Assembly: GCA_030762175.1 (NCBI GenBank)
Contig: CM060842.1
Span: 42,833,501-42,897,500 of the forward strand
Length of the DNA: 64,000 bases
Source of the DNA: Metallyticus violacea
Lineage: Eukaryota > Arthropoda > Insecta > Mantodea > Metallyticidae
Direction of reading: 5' to 3'
Below the pieces are notes generated by a model. That model had not been told where the DNA came from. It ran no database searches and saw nothing but the letters and a program-made list of their open reading frames with translations. Both the position numbers and the translations under genes were made by a program. Shown here piece by piece: positions 1 through 11,665 of the stretch (its first letter is position 1; each line of letters opens with the position of its first letter).

Positions 1-300
1 CAAGGAATGATGTCATGGAAACAAAAGCTGCCAAATTATAAAAGGTAATCTTTTTTACTATTCAAGGCAAACCACATCCTTCTAGAGAAAATAGTTTCCG
101 AAATACAGAAATTTAACTAAACAAGTACTGGAGAAATAAAATATAATGACTTATGCAGTTACACAATTAAACATTTATTAAAATTACTTACAACTAATGA
201 ACATTAATGAAATAATATCAAAACAAACAGAAAAGTCCAAATATTAAAATGTGATTTAGACCCCCCCTTTCCGTTTAATACTTCCATTAATACACTAACT
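1..300. repeat. Dispersed repeat G, copy 1 (runs off the left edge)
   Basis: This stretch matches 60411-60700 in the same orientation. Both contain a gatg-tcat-gaaac block near the start, the shared string ttcaaggcaaaccaca followed by gccttctaga or tccttctaga, an aaatagtt block, and later aaaca or aataaacagaaaa followed by tccaaatattaaaatg. By eye the copies are roughly three-quarters identical with small indels. No coding frame or tRNA-like head is visible, so the class is unknown. The left end lies outside the window. Confidence 0.65.
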
Positions 301-720
301 AGAGTTTAGTAATAAATGTTAAATAAAACATTTCTTAGAGTACAGAAATATAACAACTTCATTTATAAATAAAATTGTTAGCTACGGTTATTTTAATTTC
401 ATGTAAATAAAGTTTCTTCAATAATTCACTTCTCATTTCCACGTAATAACATCAGACAGAGTTGCGTTCAGTTGTAGGTTATGTTAGGCTAACCTTACAA
501 GCGGAATATTGTACAGATTTCTGATTTCCGATTTCATCCGATGATAAATTTCACCATGCTCCTCGTGTATTTCAGGAGAGAAATGATCCGTTTCTAGAAC
601 TGAATGACAAAAATTTCAAAATTGAATTTCGCTTAGCAAAAGATGTCAAAGAACTGGAACAGATGTTACTTTTCCGATTACAATCACAAACTAAGCGAAA
701 TCATGCTCTGAATTCCTTGT
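301..720. other. AT-rich intergenic DNA, nothing recognised
   Basis: No coding frame, RNA gene or repeat family was recognised in this stretch. Confidence 0.5.
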
Positions 721-779
721 TCATGATACTAATGTCTGTGGTGCCTCCGGTAAAAACGGGGTTAAACACTATGAAAAAA
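721..779 (+). mobile_element. SINE-B 3' fragment (strongly 5'-truncated)
   Basis: The segment carries the 3' signature of SINE-B: a gtgtctgtggtgcctc-like block, then aaaacggg, then gttaaacact, ending in an A run. The same order is seen at the 3' ends of the copies at 18005, 39697 and 40822. The tRNA-like head and body are absent, so only about 60 bp of the roughly 270-290 bp element remain. Confidence 0.7.
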
Positions 780-1143
780 ACCATCATTATTGTGCGGGTT
801 ATAAATGATAGAAAACGTTTATTATGTAGTATTCTTTGAAAAAAAATATGTTTCCATGGACAGCTATGCAGTACTTCGTTTATCTTAACAGACTCGTATG
901 TTAATAATGACAACAAAATAAATTTTTGACAAGCACATTTTATTTTGTATTACAAAGAAGATATTACAGCTAAAATTAACACAAAAGTATCTGTTTAATA
1001 GAAATTTAGACTTGAGATATAATAAGGTCAGTTTCCGTAATTGAAAATGTACAGATGAAAATTAAGTTTTGTTATTATACATTGCCACGTGTAAATGGAA
1101 AAGATTCCAACATCTAATTCTTCCTCTATCGCGCTAGGTCATG
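780..1143. other. Intergenic, nothing recognised
   Basis: AT-rich DNA without a recognisable feature. An open frame that begins at 1095 runs into element D and is treated as chance. Confidence 0.45.
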
Positions 1144-1477
1144 GCCTGCCGCAGCGACCTCTGCTTCCACTACCTCAGTCCTCGATTTCATTGATAGTGT
1201 TTGTGTTGTCGACTGATTGCCGGGAGGTCCGGGTCGATTCCCGGTACCTACTTAGGAATTTTTCTAAGTTAGGGAAGTTTGGAACGGAGTCCTCCAGCCT
1301 CGTGAAGACAATTGGGACGACACTTGATGGAGAGGTGGCGTTCTTCGATCACGAAAATCGTGTGATAGGCGACCGGCGGAATGCCGGCATGCTGATCACA
1401 TGCTCCCGTGCAACACTCCCTCTTAACAATGAAGTCGTAAGACGGAAGTAGAGGCGGCAGAGGTCGCCGCGGCAGGC
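1144..1477 (+). mobile_element. Element D: tRNA-like sequence between inverted ends
   Basis: This GC-rich block contrasts with its AT-rich surroundings. Its ends are inverted copies of each other: 1144-1164 (gcctgccgc-gcgacctctgc) pairs with 1457-1477 with one mismatch. Inside, around 1220-1245, is a B-box-like string (ggtccgggtcgattcccgg) preceded by a possible, weaker A-box region near 1190-1200, as in a tRNA-derived SINE head. SINEs normally lack terminal inverted repeats, so this may be a SINE inside a foldback or MITE-like element, or a SINE with self-complementary ends. A 118-codon open frame (1095-1451) crosses it but has no protein-like signature. I saw no second copy in the window. 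Confidence 0.45.
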
Positions 1478-1504
1478 TAAGGTTCATGCCAGGCTGTAGT
1501 GCCA

Positions 1505-1801
1505 TTTTTTTGATTGGTTTATTTATGGACGCTCTTTAACATCTCAAGTCATCAGCGTTCCATTCAACTCAGGGTGTGAAACGGCCGACAAATTTTGCTC
1601 AGAGGCCTCTCTTTCAGGTTTGAGGTTCTTTTTCGTGCCGTAAATGTACGACACGGGACCCACGGCTTTACTTCCCTTTCGAAGGAAGCCTTACTTAGAA
1701 TTTTTACGCCCGAAAAACTCCATCGGTCCTGGCAGGGTTCGAACCCGCAATCTTCGGTTTAAGAGGCAAGTATGGTAACCACTACACCACCAGGACCGAC
1801 A
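1505..1801 (-). mobile_element. SINE-A, copy A1, full length, with target-site duplication
   Basis: This is a tRNA-derived SINE on the minus strand. The tRNA-like head (1725-1797) still has matching acceptor-stem ends, GGTCCTGG and CCAGGACC, an A box (TGGTGTAGTGGTTACC) and a perfect B box (GGTTCGAACCC). The body includes the cttcc-gaagg palindromic core and the cgtaaatgtacgacacgggac block shared by all A copies, and ends in taaataaaccaatc plus an A run. An 8-bp target-site duplication, TAGTGCCA, flanks it at 1497-1504 and 1802-1809. The D-arm resembles Glu/Asp/His-type tRNAs, but I cannot assign the parent tRNA. Confidence 0.9.
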
Positions 1802-1809
1802 TAGTGCCA

Positions 1810-3740
1810 AATGAAAAGATGAGAAGTGAGATCCCGTTGACCCTCAGTGGACGTGCGATTTCAAGAAAGACTACAGTTAAAGTCCCGGTAATGTACACAA
1901 TTTAAGTTGCTCAGTCGTGTTTATCCAAGCTACAGTTGCATTTCTGTAGGACGTGTAAGTCAGACTTTTCGTTGTTTAATTGTGTTTATGAAATATCTAA
2001 GAGTGATATGTACGCTAGAACATATCACTGTTACGTGCAAAATCAATGGTACGAGAATTGTAGGAGAAAATTTCGTTTTATATATCCAATAGTAACATCT
2101 CCATCGGGAAGTGCAATTTTCAAATGGGTGTAGAAAGTTCGAACTCATGGTGTTTTCATTGAAAGCAGAGACCAAAAAGCCCAGAGGAGAAGCTTGATAG
2201 AAAAGGCAATGCTTCTCCTCGAAGTCCAGTAGATTGGTGTATCTGTCGGCAGTGCGTATAAAGCCAGTCAGCTGCTGCACCTTCAGTGATATAAAAGTAC
2301 TGATATAACTGAAATAAAACCCATGGAGGCGCTGAAACAAAATATTCGGGAGATAGACATATGCTGCTTTTGACTATTGCCTGTATCATTTTGGAAATAC
2401 TGTTCAAGTTTCTCTGCGGCTGGGTGCTTATGATGAAACTGATGCCATGCTACATGGCTGTATAGTTTTTATGTTTTACCTTTTCAGTTTTACTGCAATA
2501 CGATACACTAGAAGTATGGTAGGTGATTTTGTTACATTTTAATTTAGGCTAATCTATTAAGAAATATTAAATTTTACAATCTAATAAAGTATATATTTGC
2601 TGACAAGATTTGTATAAGTTTCGTTCCATATTTAGGAGTAATTTTAAAAAATATGAAACAAAGAGAGAGGAATTAAAAAAAAAAAAACAGAGTGCAGCTA
2701 TATTTACAAGTACAGAAGTTACCGTGGGAAGTGAAATGCTGGAACTTTCTCTAGATGAGTTATAGTGACTCAGCCGGCAAGTGTCACGCCTCTGTGTTTA
2801 TCACAGCGCTCCTAATTGCTGTGTTTATATGGGACAACGGCACCTGAGACTCTGTACACTCAACCAACTCACATTTCTTACTTGGGGCCCTTCACCAACT
2901 TAACGAAACAGAATGCACAATCCGGTCTCCTTAATCTACGTGTATATTACTGAAAATGTAATTATTATTTACGACCAAATGCAAGTGGCACTTTCTATTT
3001 CATATGGTATCTGCAAACTCATATCATCGTTTGCTGTTATAAATATATAAATGACAAAAGCAACTGCCTGCTATCAAGAAAATCTTGTAATTAAACCCTT
3101 GTGTCAAACTCGCTATTAGTTTTGGAAACTATCGATAACAAGTTCCATATGGCATGTACTAAGTCTTTCATAGTTTTGTCGCCCGTTTCAGGGCAGTTGG
3201 TTGGTGTACTTGAGATTATAGTTCTCGAAATTACAATTAAAATAAGCACTTATCTTATGACAGCATTGTTCAATATGTTTTTCTGATACATTCATATATT
3301 TCTAGGATTTTTTTAAAAAAAAATATATTTCATGTTTTCGCCATTTTTCAACCTTTGTATTGATCTTGTATTCTCATATCGAAACTAACTTAGATATCTG
3401 TTCAAAACGAGATCGAGGGTATATTCTGGCGATTTAGTAACTGGTTTCAGTGCTGTAATTCGACATACTGCATACCATGAAACGCTAAGCGATGATACAG
3501 AAGATCGAAAATGAATTTTTTTTTTTTTTGATTAAGTAGCTTTTGTGTTTTAATAGTCCTCTTTTTCATGGGAGATCAGAAAATATGAATATAAGCGGCT
3601 AGAACTGTATTTTACAACCGACACTAGTAAACAGAGATATACTACCGGTATTTACAAAGTATGAGTTACTTAGACATTATTGGGGTGTATGGAAGATGTT
3701 TGTGATGAAGTTTGAGATGGCAAAATAGCTGGTCAGAAAC
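1810..3740. other. Intergenic, no supported feature
   Basis: AT-rich DNA with a short A tract near 2678-2690 and scattered open frames under 130 codons on both strands. None of their translations resembles a known domain. Confidence 0.5.
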
Positions 3741-3748
3741 TGAGAATG

Positions 3749-4035
3749 CATTTTTTTGATTAGTGCTTAACGCCCGTTTTTACTACTGAGGCACCACAAG
3801 CGGTGGACACTTGATGATGCATGAGATGAAATGATAAATTGGGAAATGATATTTTTTATAGGAAGGAAACGTAACAGGCCTAAGTTTAGGGTACCTCCCT
3901 GGCATTTGCCAGTTATGAGGACTGAGGAAAACCCGGAAAACCCAGTGAGGGAGGACAGTCTTGGCGGGATTCTAATCCCAGACCTCCCGCTCACGAGTCC
4001 GCGCCTTAACGACCTCGGCCACCCATGGCAGTGTG
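3749..4035 (-). mobile_element. SINE-B, copy B1, with target-site duplication
   Basis: Second tRNA-derived SINE family, minus strand. The head reads ...GGTGGCCGAGGTCGTTAAGG..., typical of Leu/Ser-type tRNA A boxes, followed by a B-box-like GGGATTAGAATCCC. The body carries cctcagtcctcataa and catttgccagg-like blocks, and the 3' end has aaaacgggcgttaa and an A/T tract. An 8-bp duplication, TGAGAATG, lies at 3741-3748 and 4036-4043. Confidence 0.88.
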
Positions 4036-4043
4036 TGAGAATG

Positions 4044-4417
4044 TAATTGGAACCAGAGGTTAAGGAGATTCTAAGAAAGATGAATAATTCAATGTGCAAT
4101 GCATCCTGGGAGTTGGTGTATGTTGTATTTCAGATTTGCATACAGTGTTCATTCAGCAAGCGATACGGATGGCATTATCACAATATCTTAGACCCTCCAG
4201 TGATATTTATTAGGACTATTTCATGAATAAAATACGGATTAAAATATAATTCCCGTAAACTTGGTTTACAATATTGTAATAATTGTACATTTGTGTTGTG
4301 AATACTTAACCTTTTCAAGCCATCTAGCAGCAGACGAATGTCGATTGTCAGTAATGCCAATAGGGAAGAGCCAAATACCGGTTTAAGACTATTTCATGAA
4401 TAGAATAAGAATAAAAG

Positions 4418-4419
<2 letters not shown>
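4044..4419. other. Intergenic with a short duplicated motif
   Basis: A gactatttcatgaata block at 4214-4232 recurs at 4387-4402, and similarity continues into the following AT-rich bases. Otherwise nothing is recognised. Confidence 0.4.

Positions 4420-4452
<33 letters not shown>
4420..4452. repeat. (TA)n microsatellite
   Basis: An uninterrupted TA dinucleotide run of about 16 units. It produces a meaningless Ile-Tyr frame on both strands. Confidence 0.97.
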
Positions 4453-4453
<1 letters not shown>

Positions 4454-6898
4454 TTGAAATTCGGGCACAGAATATTAATAGAGTGTTATACTTATTTATG
4501 ACAAACCGTGAGACTGAAATAGACGAAAGTCGACTATTACAGTCGCTACCTTTAAATTTACTAATACCAACTGAGGAAAACAAAAAAAGAGAAATTATTT
4601 TGCCATTCTGCACAACATGTTTATGAAGATTTATCGTTGCTTAGGCAGATATAACATAACTTACAAAATGATTTCAGACAGTTTGGCTGTATACGCAAAT
4701 ACAATTGCTTCAGCGAATACACATTTAGTTCAATTTACAATTAGTGGTCATTGATGCGTATTCAGGATTATATAGTGGAGGTACAGAGTTGGCTACACTG
4801 ATCACAACACAAATGAACGTCACGTGATAAAACAGATTTGGTTGTTATTTTTTTTTTTTTCGATAATTTCACTGCGATATTCGGCTGTGATTGGTCAAAA
4901 TTCAAAATTGTGTTTCATTTCATTGGTCGATTTTAAGATGACGTTACATATGTGAAATGGTCATGAGCTAACAAATTAATGTTTACTGTCATTTTAAGTA
5001 AACGCTGTATGACAATTAAATTTAACATAATTAAGTTTTCTAAAAGTAGAGTAAAAATATATGGCTGCCGCATAAAGTGCATATGCATCCTGGAGAGACG
5101 CCACTGCATTTGTCAATGCTTCCATTACATCATCTTCCCTACTCCCTTTGACATTGTCATCTGTTGTCTTAAGAACATGCAACTCAACTCATGTCAAGTG
5201 AGAAGGAAATGCATGCAAAGTGGTAGTAGGCAATAAATAGGAATCGTATTAAACACTAATTCTAATCCATTTCATCAGTAGTTTGATAGAAGAGGAAAAG
5301 TTGTACGGCTGGTTGCAGCAGAACTCTGTGAGCACTTACGCACACGAATCATTAAATACAATAATTGCAATGCTCGATGACAGGGTAATACTAATTTTAC
5401 ACTATTTAGAAAAACCCGACTAGTGAGAGGAGTACATTGTTACAGGAGACTTAAATAAAAGTTAGGCTGAAAATCGGAACATTGATTCATGCAAATAGAA
5501 TTTAAGAAAAATAACTTTCTTGATGTCTTTCTTCAATACCGTATAATTAAAGTACAACAATCTACCATTAGGGTACAAACTGGCTTGAACGGTCTTTCCA
5601 GTTCCATATTGGGACTGAGTGGACTTGTTCTCTTATTTGGCACATTTTTGAGATTATCACCCAGTGATTAATTAAGAAATATTAGAAAAGAAAAACACAA
5701 AATAACTTATAGTATAAATTGTATATTATATGTGAAAAATGCAAATAATTTAAATTTTGAAAGCTCCTATCAAACATCAGCATCAGCTTTTAGGAATGTC
5801 GGACAGAAAGAGTAAACAATTCAATGCTTGACAACCCCTCCCCACTCGTTTTTACGCGACATGGATATGGCCATAAGCGATCCCTCGGTGTATTTAAATC
5901 GTTTTCGACCGAAATAGAGTTCCTAAATGTTATAAAATTACCGAGATGGATTGGTTTGTGGCCCTCACGCTCTTCCGGTTTAACCAGTTGTAATTTTATT
6001 TATGGAATAGTATTTTGGGCGAGTCTCCACACATTAGAGTAACTCCAGGTTAACACTGAACATGATATTGCCGCGATCCCCTGCTATCATTCGCCTAAAA
6101 TATAATTCTGTAACTTATTTAAAGAACTGGGGAAGGATGGGGGCCTAGGTGCAATAATAATCTACATAAAGCCCATCAATCATTAATTAAATTGAAGTTG
6201 CACTAGGTGTACACTGAAAACAAACATTCAAGTTAGATGCAAGATATATTTATAAACCATAACTATCACTGACATACATGATGGACGCTGACCAAGATGT
6301 CAACCATGGAACCCTGGCGGCACATCCTCTTTCAAGCTTCCACACTAGACTCTCTCTTAAGACTGTTAAAAAGAACGCCTCTACTTCATGTTGCGCATGC
6401 TCAAACCCTCATTTTGCTTACATAATCTATCCCAACGGTCATTTCCAATTCTTAACTGACTCAATGCTCTAACGCATTTCCGCCATATTGTTAATTCCTA
6501 CATGCCACAATATACGAGGATGTAGATGAGTGAGAACATATTCTCGCGATATGGAGCTTATATACGAGAGAAGGATAACATATACTTTGAGATAAGGTTA
6601 ATAATCCATTTGTGCTTCCAAAGTAGTACAGAGAATTTTATCAGCTGATCCTCTGCCTATCACTCGGGGGCCAGATCCTGTGCTACTACGGTCATCTTTT
6701 AGTATAAGGATAGTCCAAAAGAAACATAGGACAACAGTGACAACACTGCAAATAGATGATGTTGCGGTCAAGAGGTGGCAGCATAGCATTGCTCGGCCTC
6801 TATTGTAACAGCATAGAATGTGCTCAGTCTGAATCAGCTGTCTGCTGAGTATAAAAGACCGTTGAAGCAACAGTTCTGAGTAACGGATGCGTCCAACC
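4453..6898. other. Intergenic; one protein-like minus-strand frame
   Basis: Mostly featureless AT-rich DNA. The exception is an open frame at 4994-5182 on the minus strand, whose translation includes VLKTTDDNVKGSREDDVM and LTNAVASLQDAYALYAAA. Its mixed acidic/alanine composition is more protein-like than nearby chance frames, but I recognise no family and see no clear splice context. Confidence 0.35.
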
Positions 6899-6899
6899 A

Positions 6900-7270
6900 A
6901 CTACAATGATCAATGATAAATGTTTCTGCAACATTTTAGCTAACCTTCGAAGAGTTATCAAAAATGGGAAAACTGTTACGAATTGTGTTTATGCTCCGTG
7001 ATAACGTACGCCCACACACTGTCAATGCAACACTAGACGCACTGCACGTTTTCTCTGCAGTTTTATGAGCCACTCGCTTTACAGATCTTTCCCTTAGCAA
7101 CTATCATGTGTTTGGCCCGTTGAAACGTTAAACGTTTCGCTATAGATCAAGAGGCTCAAAAGGACCAGCATCCTTTTTCGTGCAGGGTATAGAGAAACTT
7201 GTTCAGCGTTGCAACAGGTGCCTGAGCGATGAATGTAATTATCCGTACACTGTCAAACTGTCATCTTTCT
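6900..7270 (+). mobile_element. Mariner transposase C-terminal relic (M2)
   Basis: Read across frameshifts on the plus strand, this encodes the C-terminal third of a mariner DD34D transposase. NILANLRRVIKNGK is followed by the hallmark MLRDNVRPHTVNATLDAL (family: LLHDNARPHTA), then NYHVFGPLKR and GIEKLVQRCNRCL, which correspond to the YHLFGPLK and GI.KLV.RWDKCL blocks. The second catalytic Asp (in RDN) is kept. A stop follows FSAVL and there are at least two frame changes. No N-terminal helix-turn-helix or first catalytic Asp is visible upstream, so the copy is truncated and dead. Its residues differ from the other mariner copies here, suggesting a separate subfamily. Confidence 0.8.
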
Positions 7271-7318
7271 GTATATTGTGCAATACATTTGTTCGTTACA
7301 AAATACTTGTCTATGTTT

Positions 7319-7325
<7 letters not shown>

Positions 7326-7371
<46 letters not shown>
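7326..7371. repeat. (TG)n microsatellite
   Basis: A TG dinucleotide run of roughly 22 units that follows a short TA run. Confidence 0.97.
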
Positions 7372-7373
<2 letters not shown>

Positions 7374-8120
7374 ATGACTCTATGACCTAATGGCACTGAT
7401 AACACTCCTACTTTTCTAGGTTCTTGAATCTATTATTATGAAAGTTTTCAAATGAAAGACCAAGAAATAATACATTGTTCGAAATCAACTAACTTAAAAG
7501 AGTTATAATTAAATATGACCTTACCATACGACGGTTCTTTCTGCACTACATATCAGTGAGACCAACTGTTAGGCTTCCTTACCTGCAAAAGAAAAGAGAA
7601 ATTGTCATTCTACTGTGCTACTTTGCTGCAATGTAACTAAATATGTCAACTGGATAGCACATCTTGATAGCCAGGAACGACGCATTGCCACAGGGTGGTA
7701 GAGTGAGTGATTAAAGTGAAACAATGAAACTCCATCTCTCACTTCCCCCTCGGAGGGAACAGCAACTTGAGAAATCTCTGTTCTGGCACAGGCTTGTCAA
7801 ATCGATACCGCTTTGCAGTATCTGAACTTGCATTTTCTCATCTGTAAACCAGTATTTAAATGTTTATTATAAATAAATACTGGAAAAGATTATTATAACG
7901 TAATGTTTGAAATTAAAATAATTATGTCTAATAATTGTACTCCAGCACGAACTCTAGAATTGTACTGAACTACAGAACTCCATGAAAGCATATACCGGTT
8001 ACCCATAGCGAAATGCAAAAGGTTACTTTACATTTCAAGGTGTTTATGTTCTATTCAGAGGGATGTAACATAATGTAAAATTTTCGGTAGACTGTCGCCT
8101 ATTTTATATGTGGTCGGAAC
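7372..8120. other. Intergenic, nothing recognised
   Basis: No coding similarity or repeat family was identified. Confidence 0.45.
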
Positions 8121-8124
8121 TATT

Positions 8125-9235
8125 CACATGTCTTTTTGAAATGTTTTCAGAAAAACGGATTGGAGCAAAAAGAAGTTCGGCATAAATATGTAGAAGACTA
8201 GAAGACTCATGAACCTCCACTTCGCTGAAGATATAGTCTTATTGTAAAATCGGCAGGCGAATTGAGACTCATGCTGAATGACTTAAATTTTAAAAGCAAA
8301 GAAATCGGCTTGAGAATGAATGCGAGCAAAACGAAACTGATATCCGCTGAGAATTTGGAACCAGTAATAGATTTTCAAATTTGGAAATTTATTGAAATGC
8401 TATGAAAAATACAAACTACTAGGGGTCTCCACCTATCCGGCTCAGGCCATTTTAGGTGTACCTCCTAGCAATTACGGAAATTTTAATACAGTGGTGATTT
8501 TATACTAATCCTTTATCTATATTCTAAACAATGAAATAAAGTATAAAACTTTCCACTTTGATTGCATCAGACATGGTCCCCGGTTCATCTGCAGTAGCCT
8601 ACTGGAATTCCAAGGGACTAGGCTCCGACCAAACCCAGGGGATTAAAGTAAAATATTTCAAAGTAATAACAGATGGCAACCAATAGAATAAGTAGAAGAA
8701 TACAAATACATGGGTGAGTTTTTAACAGTAAATTTGAATAGAGCAAAAGAGTTAATTAGACGAATTTCAAATTGAGCAAATTCCACAGTCTGAAATTCAT
8801 TCTTCAAGACAAATATCTAAGTCAAAGGCTAAAATTCGAAATAATGGAAAGCTGTGTTGGCCCAGTATTGCTGTATGGATGCCAGACTTGCACATGCACA
8901 CAATGACAGGTGAAAAGACTGAAAATATGCCAGCGAAAAACAGAGAGACGAGTTTTGAACCTCAGAGTAGTTGACAGAATTCCAAACTCAGAAATGAGCT
9001 TAAGAACCAAGATGAAAGATGTGGGAAATCAGTTGAAAGAGCTAAAGTGGATATGGGGATGGGCTTACGCTACAGTAGTGTGGGACGCCCGAACTGGGAA
9101 AAGGAGAGGTCGCCCTAAATGTAGAGGGGCAGGTGACTTTCAGACAGAAGTAGACTCGACAAGGATCGCCAGGAACAGGATGCAGTGGTAAACCATAGGA
9201 AGAGAGGTAGCAAGATGCAATGCAGTGTAGTGAAG
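8125..9235 (+). mobile_element. RTE-like non-LTR retrotransposon relic (reverse transcriptase 3' half)
   Basis: Pieces in all three plus frames add up to the second half of an RTE-clade reverse transcriptase. Around 8140-8180 EKRIGAKRS matches the region before the catalytic motif. Near 8220 HFAEDIVLL is a degraded FADD box with one catalytic Asp changed to Glu. SAGELRLMLNDLN, GLRMNASKTKL and IWKFIE follow. After an interruption come EEYKYMG, ELIRRIS, a VGPVLLYGCQTCT thumb block and, at 8910-9190, RLKICQRKTERRVLNLRVV, DRIPNSEM, QLKELKWIWGWAYA and RTGKRRGRPKCR, the family's C-terminal run. Many stops and shifts make it a pseudogene. The endonuclease domain and 5' half are absent. Confidence 0.85.
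8416..8698. mobile_element. Probable insertion inside the RTE relic
   Basis: The RTE coding similarity reaches an EKYKLLG-like block, is lost for about 280 bp, then resumes with EEYKYMG. The 8-bp string AATACAAA lies on both sides (8408-8415 and 8699-8706), as expected of a target-site duplication. The inserted DNA has no recognisable head or reading frame. A local duplication of the coding motif plus drift is the alternative. Confidence 0.4.
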
Positions 9236-11145
9236 TGCTTCAAACGCAAAGTGGCAAGATAGTGAGACGAAAGTGTGGGCTAGGAGGCAAACATGTAGAC
9301 CAAGAACAAAAGACAAATGTAATATTAGGCTAGCATCATATAGTATTACGAACTGTACCGGCCTTCATGGGATCTACCTAGAATGTGTTCAGCTAAATAG
9401 TCATAAAGCAAACACGCTAAGGATGCGAAAGTTAAAGGGCAAATCACTCAAACTCACGTGGAATGGCTCCCCATGCCAGGAAAAACTGAGTCACTCCTTG
9501 CTCTGCAGGGATTGCATAGACTTAATATTAGTACCATTATTACCTCTAGTGAACAAATATACCAAAGATACCAAAACCAAAGACACACATTGACAGCTAA
9601 ACTTTAAACACAATGATTATCGGTTTTTCTAATGACAACTTAAAACACCGAACCCTTAGATAACTGCAGTATAAAAATGTTCTCATAGTCGCATCCTCCC
9701 AAAAGATAAAATACTTCTTAATGGGAAAGTAGGAAACAACAGGATACTTGTTGAAGCATCACACTTGTTGTGTGGCAACTGTATCACATGACGTCCAGGA
9801 CTATTTACAGCAATCTTTTCAAAGCCAGTGACTTGTACACGAGTTGTTACAACCAGATAAAGATTACTGTACATGGTTCTGAGTTGAGAACTTGTAGCAT
9901 ATATGTATGTGCAAGTTCCGTGTACATAAACCATATGACCTGCCCTGTACCCGTAGAAGCTTGCAGTTTAGGCACGCTAGGAAATTTGAAACAACAGTGT
10001 GTAATTTGTTACATGTTAGCCAACCCCCGATCAACTAATTAGTGACCAGAAAAATCACTCCACTTAGCTCACCATATCACTTCTTAGGGATCGTGTAAAT
10101 GTTAAAGATGACTATGAAGACTAATTACTTTATATTGCCCCGAAATGGGGTCTGAAGTGTCTAAAGGAAGAGAGAGGAAGCGAGATACATGTTTAAAATT
10201 TAGAGAGCAGTTGCATTAGCAAGTGCAATCTAACTGAAGTGCAATTGCAGTCTTTACAGTGTTTAATCAGTAAATTGTTCATTCCAATGCTTGTAACAAA
10301 GGATTTTAGACTACGTCGTTTGTTATTATTTTGTTTTCTTCAATTGTTTCTGAAAAGTTTCCACTAATAAAATATGTACATTTGAAATACTTGCACCACC
10401 TTACAATCGTTGCTCCCACAGTAAACAGAGATATAACTGCTGGGTGTTTAGACAGCAGTTGAGACGTCAGATAGCAGACAGGTTCAATTATCTGCAAAGT
10501 ATGATAAGATTCGACCTGTTTTTTTGTTTATTTCTTTTTTTCACACGAATATTGCACGTCAAATTCGAAAAGGATCTGGACAAACGTTTCCTGATGTTGA
10601 AAAACGGTTGTATTTTAAGCATTTTTATCAAATAAATAAGAAAGAAACCTATTTTGGATGCATTTTCGACACTGTACGGTGTTTCTAACTCGCAACTAGG
10701 CCACTTTTGCAGCGCACGAAAAAGCCGCGCGTGTGGTCAATATTTGTACCGCTTTCCCTATTCAATTATCAAAATGATAAGTATGTGAAATGTGTTCGAT
10801 ATATTTGAAAACGGGTTTTTTAATAGCGACATAATCGGTTATTTAAAATAAAGTTAATTTAAACAAAAAGTATATCAAATTAAACATTGAGGGGGAAGGT
10901 TAAAAGCAAAATTGATTACATTTAAGGTTTCCCTCCACCACCCCCAGTCATCCCACTTAATTTGTTTCTGTCCTTGCCTGGCAAAGAGCTTGGCGAGAGT
11001 ACAGTCGACTTATGATGTTGGGATGCATGTACAGCGCGGCTATGCTGTCGGGCGGACTAAAAATTATAATGAGACCGAATAAGTTCAGGGGGTTTTGTGG
11101 GCAAGTTTCTCAGGCATTCACTTTACGATCTGAGGGAAACCCTTG
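9236..11145. other. Intergenic, no supported feature
   Basis: The first few hundred bases after the RTE relic may be its 3' untranslated region, but no poly-A or repeat tail marks its end. Open frames at 9273-9593 and 9770-10042 have unremarkable translations. Confidence 0.45.
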
Positions 11146-11146
11146 G

Positions 11147-11192
11147 AAAAAAAAAAAAACAAACAAACAAACAAACAAACAAACAAACAAAC
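11147..11192. repeat. A tract followed by (AAAC)n
   Basis: About 13 As pass directly into eight or nine AAAC units. Such a tail can mark the 3' end of a retroposed sequence, but no element body was recognised to its left. Confidence 0.9.
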
Positions 11193-11665
11193 TCTCAGGA
11201 AACCGAATCCGGTCCGCGGCGTAGGGTGCACGAATGCGGTGGGAGTCTCAAGGATGGCACCGCTGGGAGCTGGAGGAATCACTAGCGACGTATATGGGGA
11301 GAGGGCTTCTTTATCTAGCATGTTAAACAATACGCACTGCATGACATCATCATCTATTTTAAATATTTACAGTAATAAAATGAGAATAATAGTAAACTGT
11401 TGTACATTATCAGCACATTCTCCTGACTAGCTACTCTCCAGCTTTCAGCAGTATATATATATTGTTTGAATTTGCACAGAATAAGTATTTAATGTAGTAG
11501 TTTTGTTTAGGTAATAAGCTATTTCAAAGTACGAATCCTACAAAAAAATGCAACACAATGATCATTGATAGTTAAGAAATAGGTTGCACTAATGTGATAT
11601 TGTTAATTGTAATAGTAATATTCAAATGCTGTCTTTTTCATCGTACAACTAAATGATTTATTTTT

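Noticed and set aside
1095..1451. 118-codon plus-strand frame
   Set aside because: It crosses the tRNA-like part and inverted end of element D. GC-rich repeat DNA has few stops by chance.
1725..1797. A functional tRNA gene
   Set aside because: The sequence folds like a tRNA but is the head of SINE-A, repeated in four other copies with the same downstream body and bounded by a target-site duplication.
7180..7374. 64-codon frame with a Val-Cys repeat
   Set aside because: It joins the end of a mariner relic to the (TG)n microsatellite.
11012..11430. Overlapping open frames on both strands
   Set aside because: They arise from the (AAAC)n tract and adjacent GC-rich DNA. The translations are dominated by Lys/Thr/Asn/Gln or Leu/Phe/Val/Cys runs.
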